From Erpobdella octoculata (taxonomy: Eukaryota > Annelida > Clitellata > Hirudinida > Erpobdellidae), in NCBI GenBank assembly GCA_963978895.1, contig OZ022239.1:36498830-36562829 (forward strand): 64,000 bases of DNA, in the 5' to 3' direction. Position numbers and translations under genes: made by a program. Positions 10,691 to 43,919 of this stretch are shown one piece after another (position 1 is the first letter of the stretch; each line of letters starts with the position of its first letter). The notes under the pieces are model-generated. The model did no database searches, had not been told where the DNA came from, and saw only the letters and a list, made by a program, of their open reading frames with translations.

Positions 10691-12365
10691 GTTGTGAAAG
10701 AGAAAAAAAAGTGCGTCGCATTTTGAACCATTCGCTAAAGCCACGAGACATCGACTTTTGTTTTCCATTTCTTCAAATTTAAAGAAAGTCCACACATTGA
10801 TGCCCCGCTTGCGACCAGAAAACTGTTTAACTAAATTTGCCACATTAATATCGTTACAAATACAACACACAAATTTCTGTCAAACACGGAGAATAAAAGA
10901 ACGTTCTTAGACATTTCAAGCCTATATTGAGAAACCAAAGAAATAAAATTTATTTTGTTTATGTTTCTTAATACATCGATGTTTAGGATGTCTATGATAC
11001 TTATACATTTTAATTACAAACCTTTGTCAAATAACAAAAAAGTAACTAAATATTTGAGTTTATTTATTTTAGTTTTAGTTAGTTCTAGGACAAATCATTC
11101 TAGTTTTAGTTGAGAAATTTAATTTTTGTTACGTTATAGTTTTAGTTAACTATGGTCGATCTTTTTCGTATTAGTGCGTGAGTGCAGCTGCACTTGCTAA
11201 TTGATATACTGCACTTTTCTCTGTTGTTGGTATTGATGTTGTTCTGTGGAACTTGTTCTGCCTGGGCATGTTTGCCTTGCTGTGACAGAAGTGAACGAAC
11301 AGAAGTTTTGAATAAATTAATTTAATTTAATTTGTTTGTTGTTTCTTTTTGCTTTTTAGTGGGTGGGCTGGTTGTTAAGGTTGTTAATTTAGGTTGTTAA
11401 GTGGGTAAGTGTATTGATAGGTGGGTAGGTAGGCAGGTAGGTAGGAGTATTGATAATAGTATATATCGTTATAATATTGCTAAATCATATACGAGGTTGT
11501 TTGGAATGGTTTTGTAGTTTATTGGGAAAATAATGAATAAAGCTTCTATAAGTCTTTTCTATCTTCTATTATATATTTTAAAGAAACGTTTTGATTTTGT
11601 AAAATCAACGCGCGGTAATTGATAATAAAATCAGCAATAAATATTTCCTTCTTCCTTTTTAATTTTGTTCGTCCAAACAGCATAGTCGCTTTTGAAAATA
11701 ATAAAAAAATTTTTAAATACGTTTTTGTGAACTAAAAAAAGAAAATAATTGTGGACATTAGTATAACAAACAAGCCATAATTTTTTAAAACTTAAAACGT
11801 GGGGCGCCTTTTATATTTATATTAAAAAAGCGGGTCTATCCTGTCTAAAAGTTAACAGATGGTTAGTTTGAGTAAAAGATTCTACAGATTCCAAAATTTT
11901 ATTTTCATAATGCTATATTTTTCTTCAAAAAATAGCGGATATCCGGAGAGGGTTGTCGTAGATACGTTTCAATTTTTTTTCAAAACTTCATACAATTTTT
12001 CTCAAAAAAAAAACTGGGACTGAAAAAATAAGTTGTAGTTAGTGGCGGATTTATGGGAGGACCCACATCGTGAGCCTCCATTCCGCGCTCTCAAAAAAAA
12101 CTTTTTGTATTAATTTATAACTGTTTTTCAAACTGTCGGATACATATTTGTGATATGTGTCTGAATGTGTAATATATGGCTTAGCATACAGTTACAAAGC
12201 CGTGCCGATGATATCAGTACAGCCTAAAAAAAATTCTTGATTCACAGAGAATTGAAAAAATCAGGAAATTAATTTTATACTGTCCATGAATGCAGTTGCT
12301 GATGGAAGATTACTAATTCCACAGCTTAAACAGACCCTGAAATTTCTATAAAAAACGTTTTATAA
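10691..12365. other. Non-coding AT-rich stretch
   Basis: No gene or recognisable transposon coding seen. There are degenerate TTTAGTTTTAGTT-type runs near 11060-11150 and a GGTAGGTAGG-rich patch near 11400-11450. Otherwise featureless to reading. Confidence 0.5.
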
Positions 12366-12368
12366 ATA

Positions 12369-12475
12369 GCTAGCAGGGTACCCGGCGTTGTCCGGGGTTT
12401 TTAGAGGTTTTTCTAATGCTTGTCTCTCTCGCTCTCGTTTCCTTTCCCGCTTGTTCTCCCGCTCAGTTTTTTAGG
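12369..12475 (+). repeat. CT-rich interspersed repeat (CCCGGCGTTG family), copy 1
   Basis: Starts CTAGCAGGGTACCCGGCG, then GGGGTTTTTAGAGGTTTTTC and a pyrimidine-rich run of CTCGCTCTCG/CCCGCTTG units. The same block recurs at 19598, 27797, 30538 and 31747, and in reverse at 29748 and 42367. Class unknown. Confidence 0.85.
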
Positions 12476-12487
12476 ATTATTTTGTAT

Positions 12488-33144
<20,657 letters not shown>

Positions 33145-33740
33145 CAGTACTCATACATTTTGTTGTATCAAAATTAACCAAATAGAACATATAACAAAAT
33201 CAGATGCGTATTTTTTCAAAACTATTATATTACTTTGTTTTAATTGACTGGTTAATATGTTAATTGAAAAACAAGTAATACGAAAAATTGAAAATATTCA
33301 AAGACATGCTTTCAATACATTTTTGAACATTGTCTTTTTATTATTTCTTTGAAACTGTTATATTGCTTTAGCATTTAAGCCTTTAACAATAGTTAATTAG
33401 TGATAAATTTGAATAGGTAAATTATATTATAACGAATTTAGCATTTTCTCGTCTTTGCTACAAAAAATATATCTACAATTTTCACAATGTATTTATTTGT
33501 GACTTAATCTAATATCAATTTATTCATCGCATTACTTTGATTTTATCTATATTATAGTAGCCCTCGTCACTCACTGATTCTGAAACGCTGTGTGATTGGA
33601 CGAGGCATCACGGCTCTATAGGCCGTAACCATATTTCTTACGTAATTAGTCGTATAGTTAATAGTAAATATTTCTATTAGTAGTTATTAAATAAATGAAT
33701 AATTAAATAGTATATAAAATATATTTGTACATAGTTTTTA
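33145..33740. other. Non-coding stretch after LipA
   Basis: No gene seen. The first about 200 bases match the LipB 3' flank (57528-57720), so the duplication reached past the stop codon. An unmatched moderate-GC patch lies at 33565-33640. Confidence 0.55.
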
Positions 33741-33790
33741 ACCGCTTCAATTTAAATGCACACTATTTTAATATTTTGCCCACTATAAAA

Positions 33791-34029
33791 TGCAAACTAT
33801 AATTGATAAATGCAAACTATAATTAATAAATGCAAACTATAATTAATAAATGCAAACTATAATTAGTAAATGCAAACTGTAATTAATAAATGCAAACTAT
33901 AATTAATAAATGCAAACTATAATTAATAAATGCAAACTGTAATTAATAAATGCAAACTATAATTAATAAATGCAAACTGTAATTAATAAATGCAAACTAT
34001 AATTAATAAATGCAAACTGTAATTAATAT
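33791..34029 (+). repeat. 12-copy 20-bp minisatellite
   Basis: TGCAAACTATAATTAATAAA repeated twelve times in strict 20-bp register; the only changes are A/G variants (ACTAT/ACTGT, AATTGATAAA, AATTAGTAAA). It forms the inner left arm of the foldback element. Confidence 0.97.
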
Positions 34030-34049
34030 TGTAGAAAATTTGGACTAGC

Positions 34050-34215
34050 TCTTACCAGTGGGCAAAGATGAAAAAACCATAAAGCCAAAATCAACTGAGA
34101 GTGGAGTTGTGTACAACATTTCTGCAAAAGAATTGACAGAAAGCTCTAATGAAATTAACAACTGGGAGACTTTTGATGAGTTTAACATCAATGCTTTCTG
34201 TTCTTGGACCACAAT
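34050..34215 (+). pseudogene. Exon-like segment captured in a foldback core
   Basis: Follows an acceptor-like CTAGCTCTTACCAG and stays open for more than 55 codons (KSTESGVVYNISAKELTESS, then NEINNWETFDEF). The composition is unlike the surrounding AT-rich arms. The reverse strand is also open and shows a donor-like GTAAGAG, so the coding strand is not certain. Family not recognised; possibly a captured host exon or a transposase piece. Confidence 0.4.
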
Positions 34216-34510
34216 TTTCAAAAAGTTATTTTATAGTGAGCAAAATACAGTATGCAAAAATTAAAGTTATAGTGTGTAAAAAATTTTTTATAGTGTGCAA
34301 AATATAGTGTGGAAAAATTAAAATTATAGTGTGCAAAAACTTTTTTTATAGTGTGCAAAATATAGTGTGGAAAAATATTTTTATAGTATGCAAAAATTAA
34401 TTTTGTAGTATGCAAAACTTATTTTTATAGGGTGCATCTAATATTTTTATAGTGTGCAAAATTGAATTATATAGTTTGCAAAATTGAATTATTTAGTTTG
34501 CATTTAATTA

Positions 34511-35789
34511 TGACCCATTTTTAACTAAATTCACGCTGTAATACACCCGTCACCAAGGTAACAACCAATCAATCAATTGTTTAAATTTTTATAGCGCTAT
34601 TTCCTACCGTTCTATAGCGCTCTGACACATAGAGAAATAGAGAGAATTTGCATATTTCTTCTTTTTATTTTAATTGTTTAATTAATTAATAAAAAAAATA
34701 AAAATTAGACATATATATATATTAATCTTTTTTTATTTATTTATTTATTATTGAAATATAAATTGATGTTTTTGTCGTCCAGCGGACGAGTCATTGCTAC
34801 TATAAAAACCGTTAGGAGGGATAGCGTAGCCATTAATGAATTCCGTTACCAAATTTTTATCGGTCTATATAAACGGGCGCCATGGGCTGTAAGAGACGCC
34901 ATAGGCGTTTACATATTTATCGAGGTCAAAGTACAACGAAGAGTAAAAGCAACATAATAAAACCGCTAAAAAAAAACAAATTTTTGCCATGGAGTAAATA
35001 AATAAATAAAATATTACCTGTGTTAAATTTTCTAATTAAATTAAGTAGTAAAATATAACTATTATGAAGAGAATTAATATTAAAAGCAAGGATAGGTAAA
35101 ATAATAACATTGGAAATTAAACTTACAATTCTAAATTAATAGGATATCGTTAAAATGGAGAAAGTTTAATTAAAATTTGAAAATGATATATATATATATA
35201 TATACAACATTTTTTTATTTTTTATTTTTGTTGACTATTTCTTACAATAACGGGCGCCGTCGTCACCCCAAAACAGACATCCGTCCTTGGGACGGGCAAA
35301 ACCACTAGTTGTTTTATATTAAATAGCTAGAATCAACTTTGGTGGTATATTTGTACCAAAGTTGTCCACGGACGGGGTTAGGTTCGGAATTTTAAGCCCC
35401 CCTGTAGGTCATGTTGGGGGCACATATTTGATTCCCACAGCGGGTCGGGTAAAACCAAAAAGTTTGAAGTACATCTGTCTAAAAACAAATTTCCTAACAT
35501 AAAAGCGCAATGATGTATTATGTCACCCGATTGTCATCTGCAGGTCTGAAAAAACTCACGATGGTAGATTCTGAGACGATGAACAAGATTTGTTAAGCCA
35601 CTTTAGGGTTGAAATGTTTAAATAAAAAGTTATTAGCCGGGAAAGTTTGACGCTTTGAGGATATATATAGCACAACGTACGTCATCTTTCAATATAAACA
35701 AGTTGAAAATAAATCACCCAAGTAGTATGTCGGCGGGTTTTTCCCAATTTTGAGTGTACGTCATTGCACAATATCAACAAGTTGAAAAT
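34511..35789. other. Non-coding stretch, mixed composition
   Basis: No gene recognised. GC-richer islands lie at 34775-34950 (CATGGGCTGTAAGAGACGCC and neighbours), 35245-35300 and 35355-35460 (GGACGGGGTTAGG, CGGGTCGGGTAAAACC), the last like the G-rich ends of hAT-type repeats. A short TA run lies near 35190. An open frame at 34751-34957 has no recognisable features. Confidence 0.5.
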
Positions 35790-36200
35790 AAACAAATCTC
35801 CGAAGGGGTTATTTCTGATAAAAGCCAATAAAAAAGGTTGTGTTTTTTGTAAGCAGTTTTTATCAGCTGCATTCAATAGAAGTTGTTTTTTTTCGTTGAC
35901 GGTTTATTTCAATATCAACCATGAAAGGTTGGTTTTTTTCATAGGCGGTTTTTTTCAAAAGGTTGGGTTTTTTGTAGGCTGTTTTAAAAATTATCAGCTG
36001 ATAAAGTTTTTTTTCGTAGGTGGTTTTTTCTAATATCAGCCAATAAATATTGTTTTTTTCGTAGGACGTTTTTGTCAATAGCAGCCATTAGGGGTTGGTT
36101 TTTTGTAGGCGGTTTTTGTCACTAGCTGCAATTATTTGTAAGCGGATTTTGTCATTATCAGCCATTAGAAGATAATTTTTTAGTAGGCGTTTTTGTGATT
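35790..36200 (+). repeat. Degenerate 55-65 bp tandem repeat
   Basis: Six or seven diverged units of the pattern GGTTTTTTTCGTAGGCGG, TTTTTNTCA, ATATCAGCCA. Long Phe/Gly-rich frames on both strands are artefacts of this array. Confidence 0.75.
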
Positions 36201-36370
36201 TTTTAGTTAGATTACCTTATTATAGATTACTATTACTATGATAAAGCTCACACGCTTTAAGAGGCAGTTTTTGTGTTTTTTGAGTGAAATAATTTTAATA
36301 TAGATTACTATTATTATGGTAAAACTCGCACTTTTCGCGCGCGAAGCGTGCGTCAAGTACTGGTTATAGT
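36201..36370. repeat. Interspersed repeat end GCGCGCGAAGCGTGCG
   Basis: CGCGCGAAGCGTGCGTCAAG then TACTGGTT closes this block. The same terminal sequence without flank is seen at 61296-61318 inside LipC intron 5, so it is a repeat end. An internal roughly 80-bp direct duplication carries ATAGATTACTATTA twice. Confidence 0.6.
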
Positions 36371-36689
36371 TAAAATTTGAGTGTAATCAGATAAAAATTG
36401 AAATTTTAAAGCCAAAGGTACATTCAGAAGATTTAAGGATTGAAAATATATTTCAGGATTTTTTAACAACAGATTCTGGTTACAAATTATTTATAACAAA
36501 ACCCACAACAACAAAAAACCTCTCTCATTTTCGACTGGATGGTATTTTTTTGAGACAAAAACATACAATTTATGTTATTTTCTTCTTGTGAAGAACAGTT
36601 ACCAATCTGTTAATAGTTTTAGATTAAATATGGAATTTTTGAAACATCATGAAATTTCAGCAAATGTAAATTTTTTAACTCTTTTATAT

Positions 36690-37230
36690 TCACTTTGCCA
36701 CTGATCTTGCTTGCTTTATTGTTTGCTTGAAAGTGAAATTAAAGTAACTTTCAGTTATCCAATATTTATCTTTAAAAAAAAATCAAACACAGTTATATGT
36801 ATGTTTATATATACAAATTCAAAACAAATGTCGTTTAAAAAGAGAAATTCGCATTTAATGAAACGCTGGCAAATCCTGAAATATAAGAGATTTGTGAAAA
36901 AACCGTGTTTTTATTACTGACTTGTTAAAAATGCTTTTATTAACTTCTAATCTCTGTTTCTATTTTTACAAACTTTTATTTAGAATACAATCTCTTTTTA
37001 TGTGTGTGTGTGTCTTTCTCTGTACGCAAATCTTGTAAGTAAAATTTAACCAGCTTTTTGACAAGCTAGGAAGCTGAAACTTTTAACATAGCTTTATATT
37101 GGATAAAAATATATGATTCAATTAAAAAAACACCTAATTTGAACATCTTCCGTATTTCAAAATCGAGTTTATTCGAAATAAAAGTTTGTGTTGAAAAACT
37201 CGTTTTTTCTTTTACTTGTTATTACAACGC
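36690..37230 (+). repeat. Interspersed repeat, partner of 9165-9430
   Basis: 36970-37220 is the reverse complement of 9165-9430. The left part (TTATCCAAT and GAGATTTGTGAAAAAAC) also resembles 27580-27600 and 28485-28510 in LipA intron 6. No coding. Confidence 0.6.
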
Positions 37231-37288
37231 TTATATTAACTTGTAACGTTGTTTGTTTGTATGTAATTTGTTTGTTTGTTTGTTTCAG

Positions 37289-37660
37289 CGCAACGTTGAG
37301 CTCGGTTAGTACTTCAATGGGTGCCAATAAATATATTAATCTGTTTTTAGATTTAAAAAATGTTAACACTAAAAAATGAAAAATATTAAAAATTATAAAT
37401 AATATTTAGATTTATAAAAATTATTAACATTTTATAAACTAAACGTTTTGTTTGGAAGATTAAAGCGTTGGGCGATAGTAAGTTATAGACAATATAGATA
37501 TTATATAGATAACGCTCAACGCTCTTATATTCAGAAAAAGAAGCTTATTTTTAAAAATGTTAATATTTACACTTATAATATCTATAACCTACTATTTTAA
37601 ACCTTTTAGTTCATTTGTAAACACGCGTTGTTTTAAAGAATTTTTTACTTTTTATTATTT
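37289..37660. mobile_element. Hairpin (foldback) element, copy 2, with 5S-like head
   Basis: Starts with the 5S-like CAACGTTGAGCTCGGTTAGT followed by ACTTCAATGGGTG. The arms then pair (CTAAACGTTTTGTTTGGAAG; GCGTTGGGCGATAG with the inverted CGCTCAACGCTC) around a centre at about 37490. Same family as 25801-26490. Confidence 0.78.
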
Positions 37661-37929
37661 TCAATCAGTTTTTGATTAACTTTTTAATCATAAATTTTCT
37701 TTAAATTTTGTATATGTTGTAGAGACATATTTTAATAAATTAGATATTATAACTCTAGTTATATTATTTTCTATGGTTCTTTTCTTGTTGTTGCTTCGCT
37801 GAGTGCTGTACCATGTGTTCGATAATAAACGATATATACTTAATAAAGTGTAATTTTATGTTAAAGAGTCATAACTGTATACTTGCTCTTGCTTCACGAC
37901 AATGTAGTATTCAAAAACTATTTTTGCAA

Positions 37930-38300
37930 AAAAATTTTTTTTTTAAACAAAATGTAAATATATAGTATAAAAAATATTTTTCAAAAACAACGCTCGTATA
38001 CTAATATACTAAAATGTTAAAAATAATATTGAAATGTAATACATTACAATTTTTTGAACTAAACGTTTCGTTTTGAAGGTTAAAGCGTTAGGCGATAGAA
38101 GGTTATACATAAATTATAGATATTATATAGATAACGCTCAACGTTCTTATATTCAAAACAAAAAGTATATTTAAAAAATTGTAATATATACACTTTAATA
38201 TTATTTTTAAAATTTTAGTACATTAGTATACGATCGTTGTTTTAAAAAAAATATTTTTTATACTTTATATTATTTTCGATTTTTTAATGTAAATTTCTTT
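37930..38300. mobile_element. Hairpin (foldback) element, copy 3
   Basis: The arms pair nearly throughout: ACAACGCTCGTATACTAAT (37986) with the inverted ATTAGTATACGATCGTTGT (38221), and AGCGTTAGGCGATAG with the inverted AACGCTCAACG. The centre is near 38118. The 5S-like head is not obvious in this copy. Confidence 0.8.
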
Positions 38301-38739
38301 TATAAAACTAAATACTATTTTTATATTTTTTATTTTTTACTGTTTAAATTTTTTATTATTCGCACTCGATGCTCTTGTTCAAACACGCTGTGCATATTTG
38401 CACTTGACGTTTCGCTGAAACGAACAAATTTCAAAAAAACAACGTCGTTACGCTTATTCGCACTCGGCGATAAAACAAATAAAATACAATAAAACAGAAA
38501 AAGAAGGTAAAATGGATAAATTGTAATCAAAATACAAATACTTATAGTAACTCCAACCATGATACTGTAAATAAAATTATGAATCATACATGAATAATTA
38601 AATTTTGAGTGAGTAAACCTACGGAAACGAAACATGACTTCTGCCTCAAGTACGTGTCTCGTCTACTCACTCAAAATTTAAATATTAATCTATTTTTTCT
38701 TGTTTTCTTTATTTTTTATATTAGCATATGCAAACCAGC
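38301..38739. other. Spacer with an 18-bp perfect hairpin
   Basis: No gene recognised. 38598-38615 (TTAAATTTTGAGTGAGTA) pairs perfectly with 38664-38681 around a 48-base loop. A membrane-like frame on the reverse strand (38330-38635) has hydrophobic stretches but no family signature. Confidence 0.55.
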
Positions 38740-39550
38740 AAAAAACGAAGTATTTGAATTTTTTCGCCAGCGTGGAAGATCCAAAATCTGAAGGTAGCCA
38801 GCGGAGTGAAGCTTGATTCATGCCCAGCCCCTCCTCCTATGACGACTCTCAAAGTGAGGAAAAATGGAAGTCGAAGGTAATCTGCGAATTGGAGTTTGTC
38901 TGCGTTTTCAAACCTTTTTCCAAGAACGACTAAAGACAACATGATTCCCGTTGCGATGCAACCGGACACAACGACGACGTTGGGCTTAATCAATCATGGA
39001 AAAAATGGACTCCAAGAAATCAGCGGATTAGGGTTCTGCCTCGTCCCTTCTCCAATGATAACCAAAAACGACACGACAACCATGAGCGAAACAGCACAAC
39101 GTCATCAGGCAGCGGGTTCAAAGAATACACGAGCTCTTCAAAGCGTGGACGACTGGAAATTGGAAGGGAATCATCGGGAGATACGTGATTTATGCTAGCC
39201 CTCAAATAGACCCGATGACGACCGATAAAAACGACCTGACTCCCACTACAAAGCAGTTCAACATGCTACCTTAAATAGAACCTTGGCTTTCCAGCACAGG
39301 GAAAGAAACAAAACGGATAAAGCCACGATGAAGACCTGGACTGTTCAAAGCGTGGACGACCGGAAATCGGAAGGGAATCATTGGAGTAGGGTGTGATTTT
39401 TGCTTTGCCCGTTTGGTATTCTTCGATGACGACCGATAATGACGACCTGAGTCCCGCTGCGAAATAGTCCAGCATTCATCAACCGACCGGATGTATCCCG
39501 AAAGAAGTCATCTCTCCAGATCCCGGGATTGAGGTTTCAAGCTGAAGATG
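38740..39550. repeat. GC-richer block with 206-bp tandem duplication
   Basis: TTCAAAGCGTGGACGACTGG at 39137 recurs (ACCGG) at 39343, and GATGACGACCGATAA recurs 206 bp later, so about 140 bp of each 206-bp unit is still alignable. Overlapping frames on both strands are broken. Likely the body of a decayed retroelement feeding the LTR-like module downstream (inference). Confidence 0.6.
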
Positions 39551-39599
39551 GCAATAAGAACTCGACCAAAAGAAAGAGAAGGCAAAAGAAAAAGATTAA

Positions 39600-39900
39600 G
39601 AATTTTTTTATAATGATTTTTTGACATTTTTCATTTTCCTTTTCTTGAAAGGACAATATCTGTATTTTATTTGTTTTAATTTAAATTAATTTTTATTTTT
39701 TTACCCTTTTTTTTCTTTTTATTTTTTTCGTCTGAAATACTATATATAAGGACGTTAAACTATAATAAAATAAAAAAAGCGGAATTTTCAGTCTTCTTCT
39801 TTTTGTGATTCGAGAGGCGAAGTCCTATCCGACTAGTTATCAATTTTCTGTTTAGTGATTGATTTGCCTTAATAAAATATTAACTCTTATTTCAACTCGA
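39600..39900 (+). promoter_or_regulatory. LTR-like promoter/poly(A) module
   Basis: CTATATATAAGGACG (TATA-like, 39740) is followed within 30 bases by AATAAAATAAAAAAAG and then TCTTCTTCTTTTTGTGATTC. The order TATA - AATAAA - T-rich region resembles a compact LTR R/U5. No second copy in the window, so a solo LTR or 3' end is only a suggestion. Confidence 0.4.
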
Positions 39901-39945
39901 GTTAGTTTGTTTAGTGGTTTAGGCATCAAGACCGATTCTGAGACC

Positions 39946-40030
39946 GTTCATCAAAGAACGATTCATCAAGGAACTATTCATCAAAGGACTATTCATCAAA
40001 GAGCTATTCACCAAGAGGACGGTTCATCAT
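39946..40030 (+). repeat. 16-bp minisatellite
   Basis: Five or six units of GTTCATCAAAGAACGA/ATTCATCAAAGGACTA with drift. Confidence 0.85.
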
Positions 40031-40475
40031 AAGGTAGATCAACTTCTCTTGCAACTTCATCAAGTAGATATGAGCAAAAAGTGAGAGAGAACGATCGAGC
40101 AGTAAAATCATTCCTGGCCAATGATGATATTTCGGATTTAACATTATACCAGACTTATGTGATAGATTGAAGAAAGAAAATTCTCTGCCTTCTGGATTTA
40201 CCATAACTTGTTTTTTCATTAGACGTTGATGATAAAAACATTCCAAAAATCAAGTCAGCAATCACGATAACAGCAGAATTAAAAATCACAGCGAGCATCG
40301 AAGGCAAAGAAATTCAAAATTTTCTGGATTAGAATTGAAAGACATTGATGAATTAATTTTGTCAGAAATATCATCATCTAAGTCATAGTATGTCACAATT
40401 GCTGAAACAATTGTTGGAACACTTACGTGTAAAAAATTTCCAAATTCAAGCGACCCAAATTTTTTTTATTACATC

Positions 40476-40985
40476 AGTGGAGCCATTGCTAGATCAGTGA
40501 TCCGATCAACACGATGTGAAAACTGCCAATCATTGCTGATCAGCACTTATGATCTTGAAATGCCAGGAATTGACGGATCTTTGGATTATCGGTCAGCTAC
40601 ATTTCTAGAAGAGATAAATCGTGGTGGGCTGTCCTGGCCAAGTGAATACAGTTTTAAGTTTACCGTGAGATGCTGGCAAGTGTTCGAAGAAATCCGGTCG
40701 GTCAAACTCAAACTGTTTAAATAAATTGCTGAGTGTTTCAAATCAACAGTCTCTGTTTGTAAATATTATTGAACAAATCTACATGCAGAAAGTCAGCTGA
40801 AGAGTTGTTGGTGCCTGATAATTACTGCATGAAAGGGCATAACATGAAAAAATTTCTAGTCTCCAGGTTCTTTAATTGTGTTGTTAAAAGTATGGTAAAA
40901 GAAATCACCAACAAAGTCACTGACCACACAACCAAAAAAAATTAAAATAGACAAACTTGGCAGCAAGGCTAAATAAAACTTGAAC
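40476..40985 (+). pseudogene. P-element/THAP9-like transposase C-terminal remnant
   Basis: An opening with YISGAIARSVIRST and CENCQSLL (the Gly-containing helix and Cys pair seen in P/THAP9-type transposases) leads to GGLSWPSEYSF. After a stop at 40722 and frame changes comes a C-terminal region with NYCMKGHNMKKFLVSRFFN and a lysine-rich end. At least two breaks; non-functional. The family call is from recalled motif order. Confidence 0.6.
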
Positions 40986-40998
40986 TTTTGAAAAATAA

Positions 40999-41004
<6 letters not shown>

Positions 41005-41088
<84 letters not shown>

Positions 41089-41134
41089 GTATATATATTT
41101 ATATACGTATATATATATATGTATATATATATTA
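41005..41134. repeat. (TA)n microsatellite, interrupted
   Basis: About 130 bp of TA with G, T and C interruptions in the right half. Confidence 0.95.

Positions 41135-41488
<354 letters not shown>

Positions 41489-41575
<87 letters not shown>
41489..41575. repeat. (TA)n microsatellite
   Basis: About 87 bp of TA. Confidence 0.97.
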
Positions 41576-41577
<2 letters not shown>

Positions 41578-41777
41578 CATGTCATAGTGTTTGACTTCAA
41601 ACTCCTCCGAAACGGCTGAACCGATTTTGATGACAATTTTTTGTACATTTGGTAGATCTGAGGATAGGTTGTAAGCTATTTAAAATAATTTTTAAAATTA
41701 TTTTAAAAAGTTATAATGGAAAAACAAAGAGGTGCAATTATGTCAATTTCATAGGAAAATGCAACAGATAGAAATGC
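41576..41777 (+). repeat. GTCATAGTG-unit repeat, copy 2
   Basis: Aligns over its whole length to 28654-28853 and is likewise bounded by TA arrays on both sides. Starts CATGTCATAGTGTTTGACTT; ends near GAAATGCATATATA. Confidence 0.87.
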
Positions 41778-41811
41778 ATATATATATATAAATACAAATA
41801 TATAAATATAA

Positions 41812-41901
<90 letters not shown>

Positions 41902-41914
41902 CTATATATATATT
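41778..41914. repeat. (TA)n microsatellite with ATAAATA start
   Basis: A degenerate ATAAATATAAATA lead-in of about 45 bp, then about 80 bp of pure TA. Confidence 0.95.
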
Positions 41915-42366
41915 TAATTTATTGTTTTAACATATGGTTCTGAAGATGGCTTTATACAGCTGGAAATGGCCATAGCTAACTGATTGTTTTATTATTTATC
42001 TATTTTTTAACTAATAATTTTTTTGATTACAATTTTCGTCATTTCAAATGAAAGGGCTTTAAAAGAACATTTTTACTAGACGGTAATAATGTTTATAGTA
42101 ATAATGAATGTGAAGTCAAGACATTTTACAAATTATAAGTAAGTTTTATTCTAATTTACTCAAATTAACTTTGAACTAACTAAATCAACAATTCATATTA
42201 TTTGCGACACTTTTTATTAATATCAACAACATAACATTGAAAATGTGGAATTGAGTGCGATTTACGTCTAGCCACATAAGACACGATTTACGTCTAGCTA
42301 CATAAGCCACGCCCCTCTTAGGCTGCTAGTCGACCTCTCTGCATTGCCGCATACTACCATTTAGAA
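41915..42366. other. Non-coding spacer
   Basis: No gene seen. GATTTACGTCTAGCNACATAAG occurs twice in tandem at 42259-42310. Confidence 0.55.
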
Positions 42367-42475
42367 ATATGCGACCGGGAGCGTGAGAGCAAGCGGGAAA
42401 GGAAACGGTAGCGCGAGAGAAAAACGATATACAAACCTCTAAAAAGCCCGGGCAACGCGGGGCACCTCGCTAGTA
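42367..42475 (-). repeat. CT-rich repeat (CCCGGCGTTG family), reversed copy
   Basis: Reads GAGCGTGAGAGCAAGCGGG, then AAAAAGCCCGGGCAACGCGG and ends CTCGCTAGTATATAT, running into a TA array that the next element has split. Confidence 0.87.
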
Positions 42476-42484
42476 TATATATAT

Positions 42485-43429
<945 letters not shown>

Positions 43430-43480
43430 GTCATCTTATTTGTAGGCTCTTGAAACATTTCAACGCAGTGTTTCACTTCG

Positions 43481-43609
<129 letters not shown>

Positions 43610-43919
43610 TAGCGATAGATATTTAAATATCTATATATATATATATTTATATATATATATAATTATTATTTATTTATAATGTTTTTATTTATTTATTTCT
43701 TCTTCTTGCGTTTTTTCCTAATAAAAGCTGTTCACACACACACAGCCTTTCCTTAACTGAGCGTGTATGCTCTTTTATCATTAACGATGTTTTGAATGGC
43801 CTTGAGTTGCCCGAGCTAGAGCCAGGCGGTGTCAAATGACTATGACTAACGTTGTAATGAATGAATGAAACACCTTACTTGGTACTGAATAGACGGGTTA
43901 ATTCATTACAGCGTTATTA

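Larger units (their letters stand above)
33745..34510. mobile_element. Foldback element with TGCAAACTAT-type arms
   Basis: The left arm (33750-34030) and right arm (34205-34500) are inverted versions of the same degenerate unit (TGCAAACTATAATTAATAAA on the left; ATAGTGTGCAAAA on the right). The outer ends AATTTAAATGCACACTA and TAGTTTGCATTTAATTA mirror each other. The core is a single exon-like segment (34050-34215). No transposase or convincing target duplication seen; borders to about 10 bp. Confidence 0.72.

Noticed and set aside
33791..34029. CRISPR-like array (regular 20-bp repeats)
   Set aside because: Repeats are directly adjacent with no spacers, in a eukaryotic genome, as the arm of a foldback element.
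34751..34957. Possible small protein
   Set aside because: 68 codons without recognisable features; GC-richer patch but no splice or homology support that can be judged by eye.
35790..36078. Phe/Gly-rich protein on + and Lys/Tyr-rich protein on -
   Set aside because: Both read through a degenerate tandem repeat; no start context or domain.
38330..38635. Possible small membrane protein on the reverse strand
   Set aside because: Hydrophobic runs only, in AT-rich DNA next to hairpin elements; no family signature or splice support.
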